Below are positions 41,474 through 49,761 of a stretch of 50,212 nt of DNA, piece after piece. The DNA is taken from NCBI GenBank assembly GCA_003134375.1, contig PLAY01000069.1, forward strand, positions 1 through 50,212, given 5' to 3'. The stretch is from Limisphaerales bacterium (GTDB taxonomy: Bacteria > Verrucomicrobiota > Verrucomicrobiia > Limisphaerales > UBA11358). The translations under genes were made by a program, and so were the position numbers. A model generated the notes under the pieces. That model did no database searches. It was not told the DNA's origin and saw nothing but the letters and a program-made list of their open reading frames with translations. The first letter of the stretch is position 1; each line of letters opens with the position of its first letter.

Positions 41474-42214
41474 ATGAAAAGAATTCTAAAACAGAACAAG
41501 GCCTTCACGCTGATCGAGTTGCTCGTCGTGATCGCCATCATCGCCATCCTCGCGGCCCTGTTGCTGCCGGCGCTCGCCGCAGCCAAGCGCAAGGCGCAAC
41601 GCATTAACTGCGTCAGCAACCTCAAACAGGTCGGGATTGCCTTCCGCCTCTGGGAAGGTGACAATGGCGATAGATATCCCATGGCCGTCAGCACGCTTCA
41701 AAACGGCGCCAAGGAGAAAATTTACTGCCTAGCCAATACTCCCACTCAGGTTCCGGCCGGATATGGCGTAACCAACGTTTTTGTCGTCATGTCCAATGAA
41801 TTGAGCACGCCCAAAGTTTTGTATTGTCCGTCTGACAACACTCGGACAACCACGACTAACTTTCCTTCTTTGAACAACAATTTTTTAAATATGAGCTACT
41901 TTGTTTGTGGCGACGCGGCGGAAACCTATCCGCAGATGATTATGGATGGCGACCGGAATATTGGAACCGCGAGCGCCCAAAATATCCCCGCGGTCATAAG
42001 CAACACTGTTGCCACCCCGACCACTTTTCAATGGACTGGGTCTAGTTCTGCGTGGTGGGCGTGGACTGCCGTTGATATGCATTTGAGAGTTGGTAATATC
42101 GGAATGGCGGATGGCAGCGCCCAGCAGGTGACTGTTGCCGGGTTGCAGACAGCCTTGGGGGCCGCCACCAACGGCGCGCCTGCCGCGAATCCGTATTATA
42201 ATTTCCCGCAATAA
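41474..42214 (+). CDS. Type II pseudopilin with H-X9-DG motif, 246 aa
   Basis: Prepilin leader [11 protein letters not shown] then [20 protein letters not shown], with cleavage expected before Phe (KA/FTLIE). The rest is a globular extracytoplasmic domain ending in the H-X9-DG motif [12 protein letters not shown] near the C-terminus, characteristic of large pseudopilin families in Verrucomicrobiota and Planctomycetota. The C-terminal region has conserved Cys residues and TTTT-rich loops. Such proteins are processed by a prepilin peptidase and assembled by GspE-type motors such as those in this window. A strong terminator follows. The protein's specific role is unknown. Confidence 0.85.
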   Translation: MKRILKQNKAFTLIELLVVIAIIAILAALLLPALAAAKRKAQRINCVSNLKQVGIAFRLWEGDNGDRYPMAVSTLQNGAKEKIYCLANTPTQVPAGYGVTNVFVVMSNELSTPKVLYCPSDNTRTTTTNFPSLNNNFLNMSYFVCGDAAETYPQMIMDGDRNIGTASAQNIPAVISNTVATPTTFQWTGSSSAWWAWTAVDMHLRVGNIGMADGSAQQVTVAGLQTALGAATNGAPAANPYYNFPQ

Positions 42215-42245
42215 ATACAGTCTGTTTTTTGCTGATTTACGAACA

Positions 42246-42280
42246 ACAAGGCATCCGCAAGGGTGCCTTGTTTTGTTTTA
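42246..42280 (+). terminator. Rho-independent terminator after pseudopilin gene
   Basis: ACAAGGCATCC-GCAA-GGGTGCCTTGT: an 11-pair stem (one T-G) with a GNRA loop, followed by TTTTGTTTT. It lies 32 bases past the stop codon of the pseudopilin gene. Confidence 0.85.
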
Positions 42281-42316
42281 ACCAGTGAGTTTGTCCTGAC
42301 TGAATCAAATCAAAAG

Positions 42317-42865
42317 TTACGGTCGGAGCTGTCGGGACCATCGTTGCCGTTTTTCTTTTCTGACTTTTCCGAAAGCCGCTGCCGGGCGAAAAATTAGCCG
42401 CTGCCGGGCGAAAAATTTTTGCAACAACTCCCGGCAACCCGCTTCCCGGATGCCGCCCGTGATTTCGCAATGGTGATTCAGCGTGGGGAATTGCAGCAGG
42501 TTCATCGCCCCGCCGGCCGCGCCGCCCTTCAAGTCGCTGACGCCGAACACCACGCGCGCCAGCCGGGTGTGCACCATCGCGCCCGCGCACATCGGGCAGG
42601 GCTCCTTGGTCACGTAAAGCGTGCAATCCGTCAGCCGCCAGTCGCCAACGGTTTCCTCGGCCTGGGTCAGGGCAAGCATCTCGGCGTGCGCCGTGGCGTC
42701 CTTGAGCTGTTCCACCTGATTGAAGGTCCGCGCGATGATTCGGCCCTCGCGGACGATGACCGCGCCGACCGGCACCTCGCCGGCTTCATAAGCGCGGGTT
42801 GCCTGCCGCAACGCCTCGCGCATGAAATAATCGTCGCTGTGCAAATCAATGATCGGTTCGTCCAT
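42317..42865 (-). CDS. tadA: tRNA-specific adenosine deaminase TadA
   Basis: Zinc deaminase core: HAEMLALTQAEE (catalytic HAE) and TKEPCPMCAGAMVHTR (PCxxC zinc ligands). Substrate is the wobble A34 of tRNA-Arg, converted to inosine. The N-terminal DYFMREALRQATRAYE is typical. The tail from about residue 156 (LIFRPAAAFGKVRKEK) is not family-like. It results from a perfect 22-bp tandem duplication at 42374-42417: with one copy removed, the frame reads FFARQRLSEKSEKKNGNDG and stops a few codons later, a usual TadA ending. The enzyme core is untouched, so activity is probably retained. Confidence 0.93.
   Translation of the reverse strand: MDEPIIDLHSDDYFMREALRQATRAYEAGEVPVGAVIVREGRIIARTFNQVEQLKDATAHAEMLALTQAEETVGDWRLTDCTLYVTKEPCPMCAGAMVHTRLARVVFGVSDLKGGAAGGAMNLLQFPTLNHHCEITGGIREAGCRELLQKFFARQRLIFRPAAAFGKVRKEKRQRWSRQLRP
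42374..42417. repeat. Perfect 22-bp tandem duplication in the tadA tail
   Basis: AGCCGCTGCCGGGCGAAAAA plus TT occurs twice, head to tail, at 42374-42395 and 42396-42417. Twenty-two is not divisible by three, so one extra copy shifts the frame of the tadA 3' end. Confidence 0.95.
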
Positions 42866-42868
42866 AAA

Positions 42869-43480
42869 TCAGTCGAGAGTCGAGCCGTCTTCGCTTCGCT
42901 TCGCCGTGCCAAGAGGTCGAGAGTCGAGAGCGGGACGCGTCTTGCCGGGGGATTTCTTTTTGGCCCCGGTCTCTCGACACTCGACACTCGACTCCTCCAA
43001 TGTCCAATCGTTGCGCCCGTCGGGGTGGCAATGGCAATGCGCTGCGAAAAATCCGCCGCGATGCTGCCAAAACCACGGCCAGATTTGCTCCCGGTCGGTC
43101 TGCGGCAGATTCAAACCCTCGAGCGCGGCGCGGGCGAAGAATTGAAAACGGCCTTCGACGTGATCGGGCGGCAGTGATTTCAGATGCGGTTTGACCTCGA
43201 ATAAGAACATCAACCAGTGCGTCCGGCCCTGGTAACCGTGTTCGCTGACGAGGCCGGTCAGGTGCAAATCTTCGGGGCGCAGCGACAGGCCGGTTTCCTC
43301 GTGCGCCTCGCGGCAGGCGCAAACGTAGGGCGATTCGCCGATGTCCATTTTCAACTTGCCGCCACAGGGACTCCACAAGCCGTGGTTCGGTTCCTGCGCG
43401 CGTTCGAGCAACAGCACGTCATCGCGCTCGTTGAAGCAATACAACAGCGTGGCGACTTTATAGGGCAAAACCATAAGCAA
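42869..43480 (-). CDS. Nudix hydrolase with repeat-derived tail, 203 aa
   Basis: Nudix box GGKLKMDIGESPYVCACREA followed by HEETGLSL: G..GE..REAHEETG is intact, but the first part is two residues longer than the GX5E consensus. The front has PYKVATLLYCFNERDDVLLL, typical of MutT/8-oxo-dGTPase relatives. The N-terminal ~160 residues form the enzyme; the last ~43 (from about EESSVECRETG) are translated repeat DNA ending PLGTAKRSEDGSTLD. Substrate unknown. It stops 4 bases before the tadA start (42865), and the two share direction. Confidence 0.82.
   Translation of the reverse strand: MLMVLPYKVATLLYCFNERDDVLLLERAQEPNHGLWSPCGGKLKMDIGESPYVCACREAHEETGLSLRPEDLHLTGLVSEHGYQGRTHWLMFLFEVKPHLKSLPPDHVEGRFQFFARAALEGLNLPQTDREQIWPWFWQHRGGFFAAHCHCHPDGRNDWTLEESSVECRETGAKKKSPGKTRPALDSRPLGTAKRSEDGSTLD
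42870..42996. repeat. Composite repeat forming the Nudix protein tail
   Basis: GTCGAGAGTCGAG units flank a CGTCTTCGCTTCGCTTCGCC..GCCAAGAG core; more TCGACACTCGAC units follow at 42972-42993. The core equals the glyS repeat core with four substitutions. The translated tails share PLG(S/T)AKRS(G/E)DGSTL. Confidence 0.75.
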
Positions 43481-43644
43481 ATTATTTTAGCTGGCTGGCG
43501 GATTTTGCGTTCCCAACCAAGACCATGCCGGTGGCTAGAATCGCAATCAGACGTTTTGATTTGGCGGACATTGTTCCTTGATTGAAAAACCTAAACGCAG
43601 TTGAAGCAAGCGGATTAAAGGGCGCAACATGGCACTGCCGCCGA

Positions 43645-43751
43645 CTCCCTCGCCCCGCCCGAGCGGGGAGAGGGCTGGGGCGAGGGGATTTGGGCTTGAA
43701 TAATCGGCTTCCTCACCCCGCCCCTCTCCTCCTTTGGGGGAGAAGAGGGAG
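43645..43751. repeat. Paired CCCTCNCCCC palindromes
   Basis: Two palindromes in a row: CCCTCGCCCCGCCC..GGGGCGAGGG (43647-43686) and CCTCACCCCGCCCCTCTCC..GGGGGAGAAGAGGGAG (43711-43751). They are separated by TTGGGCTTGAATAATCGG-type DNA and belong to the same class as the element at 2151-2308. The rest of the 398-base gap between the Nudix gene and leuB holds a probable promoter. Confidence 0.5.
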
Positions 43752-43807
43752 AAAAAATGGCAGTAGTGTCAAGTTGCGCCCGGATTAAACCGTTGTGCAA
43801 AATTCCA

Positions 43808-43835
43808 TTGCGACCAGGCTGAAAAATGTTAAAAT
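43808..43835 (+). promoter_or_regulatory. Possible sigma70-type promoter of leuB
   Basis: TTGCGA, a 16-base spacer, then TAAAAT, 43 bases before the leuB ATG. The 12-bp palindrome CGAAAGCTTTCG lies in the leader at 43849-43860. Confidence 0.35.
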
Positions 43836-43878
43836 ATTTTTCCCGCCCCGAAAGCTTTCGAGGTGAAACTGAAAATTT

Positions 43879-44982
43879 ATGAAAACCTACAACATTGCAG
43901 TCATCGGCGGCGACGGCACTGGGCCGGAAGTCACCCGCGAGGCCCTTAAAGTGTCCGAGGCTGCGGCCAAAAAGTTCGGTTTCAAAATCAACTGGCATCC
44001 TTACGATTTCGGCGGCGAACGCTATTTGAAGACGGGCGAGGCGCTGCCGGACAGCGCGGTGGATGAGTTGCGCAAGTTCAAGGCCATTTTCCTCGGCGCG
44101 GTCGGCCATCCGCAGGTCAAGCCGGGCATTCTCGAAAAGGGTATTCTGCTCCGCCTCCGTTTCGAGCTGGAGCAATACATCAATTTGCGTCCCGTGAAGC
44201 TTTATCGCGCCGCTGACTGCCCGTTGAAGGACAAGGGGCCGGAGCATATTGACTTCGTTGTGGTGCGCGAAAACAACGAGGGTCTTTATGTCGGCTCGGG
44301 CGGTTTTGTGTTCAAGGGTACACCGCATGAAGTGGCGATCCAGGAATCGGTGAACACGCGGCGCGGCGTGGACCGCTGCCTGAAATTCGCCTTTGAGCTG
44401 GCGAAAAAGCGGCGCGGCGGCAAGCCGTGGAAGGGCCTTAAGCCGGCAGATGTCAAAGCGGGCCAGACCGCGCAACTCACCCTCTGCGGCAAGACGAACG
44501 TGCTCACGTACGCGTTCGATCTTTGGTGGCGCGCGTTCAATGAACTCGGCGCGAAGTATCCGGCGGTGAAACGCGATTACGCCCACGTGGACGCCACGGT
44601 CATGTGGTTCGTGAAAAACCCCGAGTGGTTCGACGTGATTGTCACCGACAACTTGTTCGGTGACATCATCACCGACCTGGCCGCGATGATTCAGGGCGGG
44701 CTGGGCATCGCCGCCGGCGGCAATATCAATCCTGAAGGCACGAGCATGTTCGAGCCGATGGGTGGCAGCGCGCCGAAATACACCGGCCAGAACGTCATCA
44801 ACCCGCTCGCAGCCATCAACGCCGCCGGGATGATGCTCGACTTCCTCGGCGAAGCCAAAGCGGGCGCGGCTATCGAAGAAGCCGTTGTGAAAATCATCAA
44901 CACCAAAATCAAGTCGCTCGCCGCCGGGAAAATGGGCCACGGCACCTGTGAAGTCGGCGATTTGGTGGCGGCGGCGGTTTGA
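43879..44982 (+). CDS. leuB: 3-isopropylmalate dehydrogenase
   Basis: 367-aa beta-decarboxylating dehydrogenase. Seen: [18 protein letters not shown], the substrate-binding [50 protein letters not shown] with [20 protein letters not shown], and [20 protein letters not shown]. The LLxLRxxLxxYxNLRP motif favours isopropylmalate over isocitrate. A loop [19 protein letters not shown] near residue 175 is longer than in many homologues. It catalyses the NAD-dependent oxidative decarboxylation in leucine synthesis. Possible tartrate or homoisocitrate dehydrogenase activity cannot be excluded. It is followed by yjbQ after 14 bases. Confidence 0.85.
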   Translation: MKTYNIAVIGGDGTGPEVTREALKVSEAAAKKFGFKINWHPYDFGGERYLKTGEALPDSAVDELRKFKAIFLGAVGHPQVKPGILEKGILLRLRFELEQYINLRPVKLYRAADCPLKDKGPEHIDFVVVRENNEGLYVGSGGFVFKGTPHEVAIQESVNTRRGVDRCLKFAFELAKKRRGGKPWKGLKPADVKAGQTAQLTLCGKTNVLTYAFDLWWRAFNELGAKYPAVKRDYAHVDATVMWFVKNPEWFDVIVTDNLFGDIITDLAAMIQGGLGIAAGGNINPEGTSMFEPMGGSAPKYTGQNVINPLAAINAAGMMLDFLGEAKAGAAIEEAVVKIINTKIKSLAAGKMGHGTCEVGDLVAAAV

Positions 44983-44996
44983 AACGGCGGTGACGG

Positions 44997-45416
44997 ATGA
45001 AAAGTCTGACCGAACATCTCTGGTTTGAGACGCCGCACCGGCGCGATTACGTCAATATCACCGGCACGATTGAGCAACTGGTCCGCAAGAGCGGCGTGCA
45101 GGAAGGGCTTTGCCTCGTCAACGCCATGCACATCACCGCCAGCGTTTATATCAACGACGCCGAGGACGGCTTGCTCCACGATTACGACGTGTGGCTGGAA
45201 AAGCTGGCGCCGCACGAGCCGACTGCGCAATACCAGCACAATCGCACCGGCGAGGACAACGCCGATGCCCACATGAAGCGGCAAATCATGGGCCGCGAGG
45301 TGGTTGTGGCCATCACCAAGGGCAAACTGGATCTCGGCCCTTGGGAACAGATTTTCTACGGCGAATTCGATGGCCGCCGCCGCAAGCGCGTGCTCGTAAA
45401 AATCATCGGGGAATGA
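44997..45416 (+). CDS. YjbQ/UPF0047 family protein
   Basis: 139 aa, the standard length. Family hallmarks: [76 protein letters not shown] and RVLVKIIGE. Conserved His/Asp residues form a putative metal site. Members are annotated as secondary thiamine-phosphate synthase; the true activity is not firmly established. It lies 14 bases after leuB, so probably a two-gene operon. Confidence 0.88.
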   Translation: MKSLTEHLWFETPHRRDYVNITGTIEQLVRKSGVQEGLCLVNAMHITASVYINDAEDGLLHDYDVWLEKLAPHEPTAQYQHNRTGEDNADAHMKRQIMGREVVVAITKGKLDLGPWEQIFYGEFDGRRRKRVLVKIIGE

Positions 45417-45444
45417 TTCTTCAATCAGGCCAGGTCGCCGCAAA

Positions 45445-45470
45445 TAAAAAGGCGCACCCGAAGATGCGCC
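45445..45470 (-). terminator. Terminator of the PEP-CTERM gene, possibly bidirectional
   Basis: On the minus strand, GGCGCA-TCTTCGGG-TGCGCC is followed by TTTTTATTTG. The same stem could serve yjbQ on the plus strand, but that side has a weaker U-tract. Confidence 0.7.
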
Positions 45471-45494
45471 CAGTGAAATTTTTAGAAAAAAACC

Positions 45495-46310
45495 TCAGGC
45501 TTTTCTGCGCAAGCGGAAGATCAACGCCAGCAAGGCGCCCGCGCCACACAGGCTCAATGTCGTCGGCTCGGGGGTGATTGACATCGGAACTAATTCGACT
45601 GGATAAGTTCCAGATTGATCCACAAAGCCGGTAATATCAACAGTGCCGGTTGGAATCGGGGTGCCTCCCATCGCTCCATCAACGGAGTAAGATGATGCCC
45701 AGTCATATACTTCAATGATATTGCCGCTGCCATCTTTGGCATACAAAGTCACGTTGGCATGGGTGGCGAAGTTGCCCGACACAGGAATGGTTGCGGCCGA
45801 ATCTGTGTAAAGCGAAACGTCGTCCAATGTCACAAGATAGCCTGCCAAACTTTCAGGAATGAGTCCTGTACCTGAAGCAGTCAGTGTCGGGATTGTAGAG
45901 ACACCAGGCGAAGAAACCGCGTTTCCAGTGGAAAATAAATTGAGTGAAGTAAGTGTTGCTAACTCCGGAATTTGATCATAAGGAGAATAGGTGCCTGAAA
46001 CACTGATTGCATCACCCACCGCCGGCGTGAAAGAAGTGGTACCGGGTAAGGCGCCGTACACGTCAAGCGAACCGGTCGAATCTGCGGCAAACATTGCCCA
46101 TTTGGTATAAGTATATCCGTCAAGAGTTCCCACCACCGGCTGAGACAAGATGGCAGTGATGACGGGATATGCGCCTGAAGCATTATCATACGTCACTAAA
46201 GTGCCGGTGGTATCACCGAAGATTGTGGATGCGCTGCTGGCCAAAGCGTTTGAAGCGAACAAAATAACCGTGGACGCGATAAGACCCGTTAACAAATAAT
46301 TTTTCTTCAT
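45495..46310 (-). CDS. PEP-CTERM exported protein, 271 aa
   Basis: Signal peptide LLTGLIASTVILFASNALA at the start and a textbook PEP-CTERM signal at the end: TPEPTTLSLCGAGALLALIF plus RLRRKA. Such proteins are exported, sorted by exosortase and released or anchored at the outer surface; no exosortase gene is seen here. The central region (about 45-235) has two beta domains, including LVTLDDVSLYTDSAATIPV and SGNFATHANVTLYAKDGSG, which resemble the C-terminal part of the 734-aa protein at 47557. A terminator follows on the same strand. Confidence 0.85.
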   Translation of the reverse strand: MKKNYLLTGLIASTVILFASNALASSASTIFGDTTGTLVTYDNASGAYPVITAILSQPVVGTLDGYTYTKWAMFAADSTGSLDVYGALPGTTSFTPAVGDAISVSGTYSPYDQIPELATLTSLNLFSTGNAVSSPGVSTIPTLTASGTGLIPESLAGYLVTLDDVSLYTDSAATIPVSGNFATHANVTLYAKDGSGNIIEVYDWASSYSVDGAMGGTPIPTGTVDITGFVDQSGTYPVELVPMSITPEPTTLSLCGAGALLALIFRLRRKA

Positions 46311-46593
46311 AAGATTTTAAGGTTTAATTTTTAACAACTGATTTTACTTTTCTTCTGCGCGAATATTCTTGTCTAAAACCCCGGGCAAAGTCAAGGTTTT
46401 TTCACTTGCTTGCGTTACGATATCGTTACGATATAGGGGGGGCACAGCTTGACACTCCCGCCAGGATGGGGGCGGCGCTGCCATGCCGCCCAAACTTCCA
46501 CCAGAACGAGCGGAGCGATGTTCTCATGCGCATGTCCCCATGGTTTCCGCCAACATTGCTGCGCAGGAGATGCGGTGTGATTACGGCAACGGG
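46311..46593. other. Intergenic region upstream of the PEP-CTERM gene
   Basis: 283 bases with a tandem CGTTACGATAT pair at 46413-46434. A TTGACT box on the minus strand near 46390-46395 has no good -10 at the usual distance. No gene is visible. Confidence 0.4.
46413..46434. promoter_or_regulatory. Tandem 11-bp repeat CGTTACGATAT
   Basis: Two perfect head-to-tail copies separated by no bases, about 105 bases upstream of the PEP-CTERM start. One copy per helical turn suits cooperative binding of a regulator on one DNA face. Binding is speculative. Confidence 0.4.
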
Positions 46594-47532
46594 TTAATTA
46601 GAGGGATTTGACGCGCGATACGGCACATTCCAGATGACATCTGGTAACAGAGGTTCACTCGTCGCAGAGGTTCCGCCGCTGGAAGGATTGCTTTGGATAT
46701 AACTGGTCTTGAAATAGGCAACGTGGCCGTCTAAGAAATTAATATTGCCGCCTTTGTTATGACGTGAGGCGAAGCTGTTTTGACGGCCTGCCGGGTTGAC
46801 CGAATTGTAGCTTTGTGAAGCATTGACAACTTCAGTGACCGGATCAAAGACCATGTCAAACATGAATACCGTCGCGGTCGGCTGTCTAAAAGTGGTCATC
46901 CTGGGCATGGTTGGGTACGGCAAAGCCGTGGTGCCATCAGCCGCCCTTTTCAAGTCAAGATTCATGGCATAACTAAAGAAACCACCTTGGCCGCCATTGG
47001 GTTTCGGCGCGTTATCGGGTGGACTCAAAGCACCACTAGCAATCGTACCCAAAGACATGCTGGCAGCGGGACACTCCCAAATAGGCCCCCTGTTGCCGGG
47101 AAAGGGCATATAGGTGGCTGCCTTGGCTGGATCAGTGCCTGGTGCATGAGAGTAGTCATAGTAATAAGCAGACAGGTTTCGTTCCGCTAACAACTGCGGC
47201 AGCAGATTGAACCATGCGTTGGGGTCATCCGGAGTGCCTGTCGGCTGGCCGTTGTAAAGTGCAGTATCAAACCAAGAACTGTTCTTACCATAACCATCGC
47301 GCGGTATGCCGTCGTTGTTGTCCGGAGAATACATTTGGATGGCCATTCCCCACTGCCGCAGATTGGAAACACAAGCAATTTGTTTTGCCTTGTCTTTGGC
47401 CCTGGCCAGCACCGGTAACAACAACGCGGCCAGAATGGCGATAACGGCGATGACGATGAGCAACTCAATGAGCGTGAATGCGCGCCGTTTGACGGCGGCA
47501 TTCACGCTCGAGGCATTGATTTTTTCGAGCAT
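46594..47532 (-). CDS. Type II pseudopilin with H-X9-DG motif, 312 aa
   Basis: ATG 47532 (MLEKINASSVN) is a better start than the upstream TTG. Leader KRRA is followed by [20 protein letters not shown], a class III signal peptide cut before Phe. The globular part has the H-X9-DG motif HNKGGNINFLDG near residue 265, and the GRQNSFASRHNKGG context typical of this family. The stop of the 734-aa gene lies just upstream. It resembles the pseudopilin at 41474 in layout, though the globular domains differ. Confidence 0.85.
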   Translation of the reverse strand: MLEKINASSVNAAVKRRAFTLIELLIVIAVIAILAALLLPVLARAKDKAKQIACVSNLRQWGMAIQMYSPDNNDGIPRDGYGKNSSWFDTALYNGQPTGTPDDPNAWFNLLPQLLAERNLSAYYYDYSHAPGTDPAKAATYMPFPGNRGPIWECPAASMSLGTIASGALSPPDNAPKPNGGQGGFFSYAMNLDLKRAADGTTALPYPTMPRMTTFRQPTATVFMFDMVFDPVTEVVNASQSYNSVNPAGRQNSFASRHNKGGNINFLDGHVAYFKTSYIQSNPSSGGTSATSEPLLPDVIWNVPYRASNPSN

Positions 47533-47556
47533 AACGGGCAACACCCGATCAGCCAA

Positions 47557-49761
47557 TCATGGCGTGCTGACTCTATAGAACTGGGTGGCGGCAGAATTGG
47601 TTGCCTTATAAAGGCCGGTGCTCGGATAATAACCCAACCCAAAGGTCTGCGTCCACGGGCCGTGGAGGTTCGTGGCGCTATAAACGCTGTAAGTCGAGCC
47701 GGTTGCCGCCGGCCAGGTCAGTTGGGCAACGCCATGGCTGACCGTCAAGCCAGCCGCAAAGGGCGCGGGCGCATTGGTGACAAAATCCTCATAACGCGAC
47801 GGATAAAGCTCGGGCGACGTGGTGCTGTATAGCCCCATCGCCCCGGTCAATTGATAAGCAAAGCTGGGTATCGGCTTGCCGAAGTAATTCGTGTTTGACT
47901 GGTTCACAGCATTGGTATGAGTAAAAACATAAACCGTCATGTACGGCTGGCCGGCCGAATAGGGTTGGGCGAACGCATAAAGCGTCTTGGAACTGTTGAT
48001 TGGGAAATTACCGCTGACGGCAGCGCCCAATGCCGAGGAGTAAAGATACGCATTGGTAATTGTGACCAGGGAACATTGGACCCCAAGCCCATAGGCGCCC
48101 ATCGGATTGGTTGCCATCAACGGAACGTTGAGCACCGTGGGTGCCGGCAAAGGGTTGTTGTAACTGATTACAATTACGTTGGTGGGGTTGCCGGTGGCCG
48201 CCGTCAAGTCGGGTTCCACTTCCAATTCTCCATAGTACTGCACTGCTTCACCAGTCACACTCACCAGGGTGCCAACGGGCAGTATGTTGGTGTTGCCGAA
48301 TCCATTGATAAATACCAGCGCACCACCCGTCCCGTCTTGAATAAAGTAGTCAGAGTAAGTTGTTGTTACTACGCAACCAAAAGACGTAACCACACCCACG
48401 ACATTAAATACGGTCGTGCCCTCAATATCATAATATGTGGAAGGATTTGAAATCATAAGCGAGTGCAGAAAGCCAATCGTTACCATGGGCGGCGGCACTA
48501 TAAGCACAGTTGCCGTTGCGCTGTTTTGGCTGCCATCGCCGGTGGCTGTAACGTAATAGTATCCTGCTTCGGTAAAATTGGCGGGGGCCAGGTATAGGGT
48601 CGAACTGGTTTGCCCCGACACCGGACTGAAACTGGTGTTATTTGTCGAAAAATACCATTGATAAGTCAACGGCCCCGTGCCATTGGCAAGCGCAGTCAAC
48701 GTGATGGCGGAACCGAAAGTGTTGGTGGAACTATACGGTTGGGTGATGAAAAACGGCGGCGTGGGGGTGGTATCCACCGTAACCACCGCCGGAGCGCTGG
48801 TGACGCTGCCCGCCGAGTTGCCAACGGCAACGCTGTAATTGGCGGTATTTTGCAGATCGGTCAAAGCGAGGATGTTGCCCACTGAACCTGAAACATTCCC
48901 GCCGTCGGAAAGCGGAACGTTATTGGAAAGCCATTGATAGGTCAACTGGCCAAGGCCGGATGCCGCCACATAAAGCGTCAAGTTGTCATTGGCATAAAGA
49001 TTGGTGCTTTGCGGTCCGATGCCAATCACTGGAACTTGAGGAGCATGCGTGAGCACCTCGCCGAAGGTCGTGCCAACAATCACATTGCCGATCGCTGCCA
49101 CTCCTTGATTGGCGTATTGGCTGAAGGCAATCTGCGAAATCACTATGTTGTTTTGAAGGGGATTGGTCAAGCTGTCAGTCCCATAAACATTGGCATCCGC
49201 TTCCGAAGCTGGATTGACCCAAAGGTATGCGCCATTGCCATTAGCCTTATCGTCGTAGTTGACAACAACTTGATAGGTGATGCCAGTGGCCAGATCCAAC
49301 GGGAAAAATGTAGCGGCGGATGACGCGGTGGCCCCATTATCAATGCCCAACTGATAGGTTCCCGGCACCATCGTGTTGGTGGTGGCAATAAAAATGTGAC
49401 CAACGTAGTCATTGGTGGTGTCCTTGAAATTGGCGAAGTAACCGCCTTTGATCGTCGGCAGCGTGCTGACATTGATGGTAAAACTGGCATAAACAAGCGT
49501 GTTTCCCGGAGGGATGGCGAAGTTGTTGGATGGCGCCGCGACGCTGTCGGAGTTGTTTTGATTGAGAATCAAAAAATGATTCGTCACAAAGGCGTCCAGT
49601 TTCGGCACCGCCGGCGTGTAGGCATACCATGAACCGTCGCTCTCAATGCATCCGTCCGGGTAATTCAATGCATCTTGGAAAAGCACCGTGGCACGCGCGG
49701 ATAGGACGGCAAAAAATGAAAGGATGACAAAGGTTGTTATTAAGGTTGTTATTTTTTTCAT
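47557..49761 (-). CDS. Exported Ig-like multidomain protein, 734 aa
   Basis: Sec signal peptide (TLITTFVILSFFAVLSARA), then a jelly-roll-like domain to about residue 230. Two Ig-like modules follow: LTYQWLSNNVPLSDGGNVSG with YSVAVGNSAGSV, and LTYQWYFSTNNTSFSPVSG with YYYVTATGDGSQ. The 440-650 region is an OB/beta domain with GALVFINGFGNTNILPVGT and VSVTGEAVQYYGEL, then the segment LVTITNAYLYSSALGAAVSG shared with the PEP-CTERM protein. The C-terminus WPAATGSTYSVYSATNLHGP..QFYRVSTP is the tail typical of such Verrucomicrobiota proteins. A surface adhesin or polysaccharide-related role is guessed, not shown. Confidence 0.82.
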   Translation of the reverse strand: MKKITTLITTFVILSFFAVLSARATVLFQDALNYPDGCIESDGSWYAYTPAVPKLDAFVTNHFLILNQNNSDSVAAPSNNFAIPPGNTLVYASFTINVSTLPTIKGGYFANFKDTTNDYVGHIFIATTNTMVPGTYQLGIDNGATASSAATFFPLDLATGITYQVVVNYDDKANGNGAYLWVNPASEADANVYGTDSLTNPLQNNIVISQIAFSQYANQGVAAIGNVIVGTTFGEVLTHAPQVPVIGIGPQSTNLYANDNLTLYVAASGLGQLTYQWLSNNVPLSDGGNVSGSVGNILALTDLQNTANYSVAVGNSAGSVTSAPAVVTVDTTPTPPFFITQPYSSTNTFGSAITLTALANGTGPLTYQWYFSTNNTSFSPVSGQTSSTLYLAPANFTEAGYYYVTATGDGSQNSATATVLIVPPPMVTIGFLHSLMISNPSTYYDIEGTTVFNVVGVVTSFGCVVTTTYSDYFIQDGTGGALVFINGFGNTNILPVGTLVSVTGEAVQYYGELEVEPDLTAATGNPTNVIVISYNNPLPAPTVLNVPLMATNPMGAYGLGVQCSLVTITNAYLYSSALGAAVSGNFPINSSKTLYAFAQPYSAGQPYMTVYVFTHTNAVNQSNTNYFGKPIPSFAYQLTGAMGLYSTTSPELYPSRYEDFVTNAPAPFAAGLTVSHGVAQLTWPAATGSTYSVYSATNLHGPWTQTFGLGYYPSTGLYKATNSAATQFYRVSTP

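Noticed and set aside
41188-41694. N-terminal extension of glyS through the pseudopilin gene
   Set aside because: It has no GlyRS character and is antisense to a real pseudopilin start. The family start MAEPKENV is at 41187.
43615-44940. 441-aa minus-strand ORF
   Set aside because: It is antisense to leuB, which has full family motifs.
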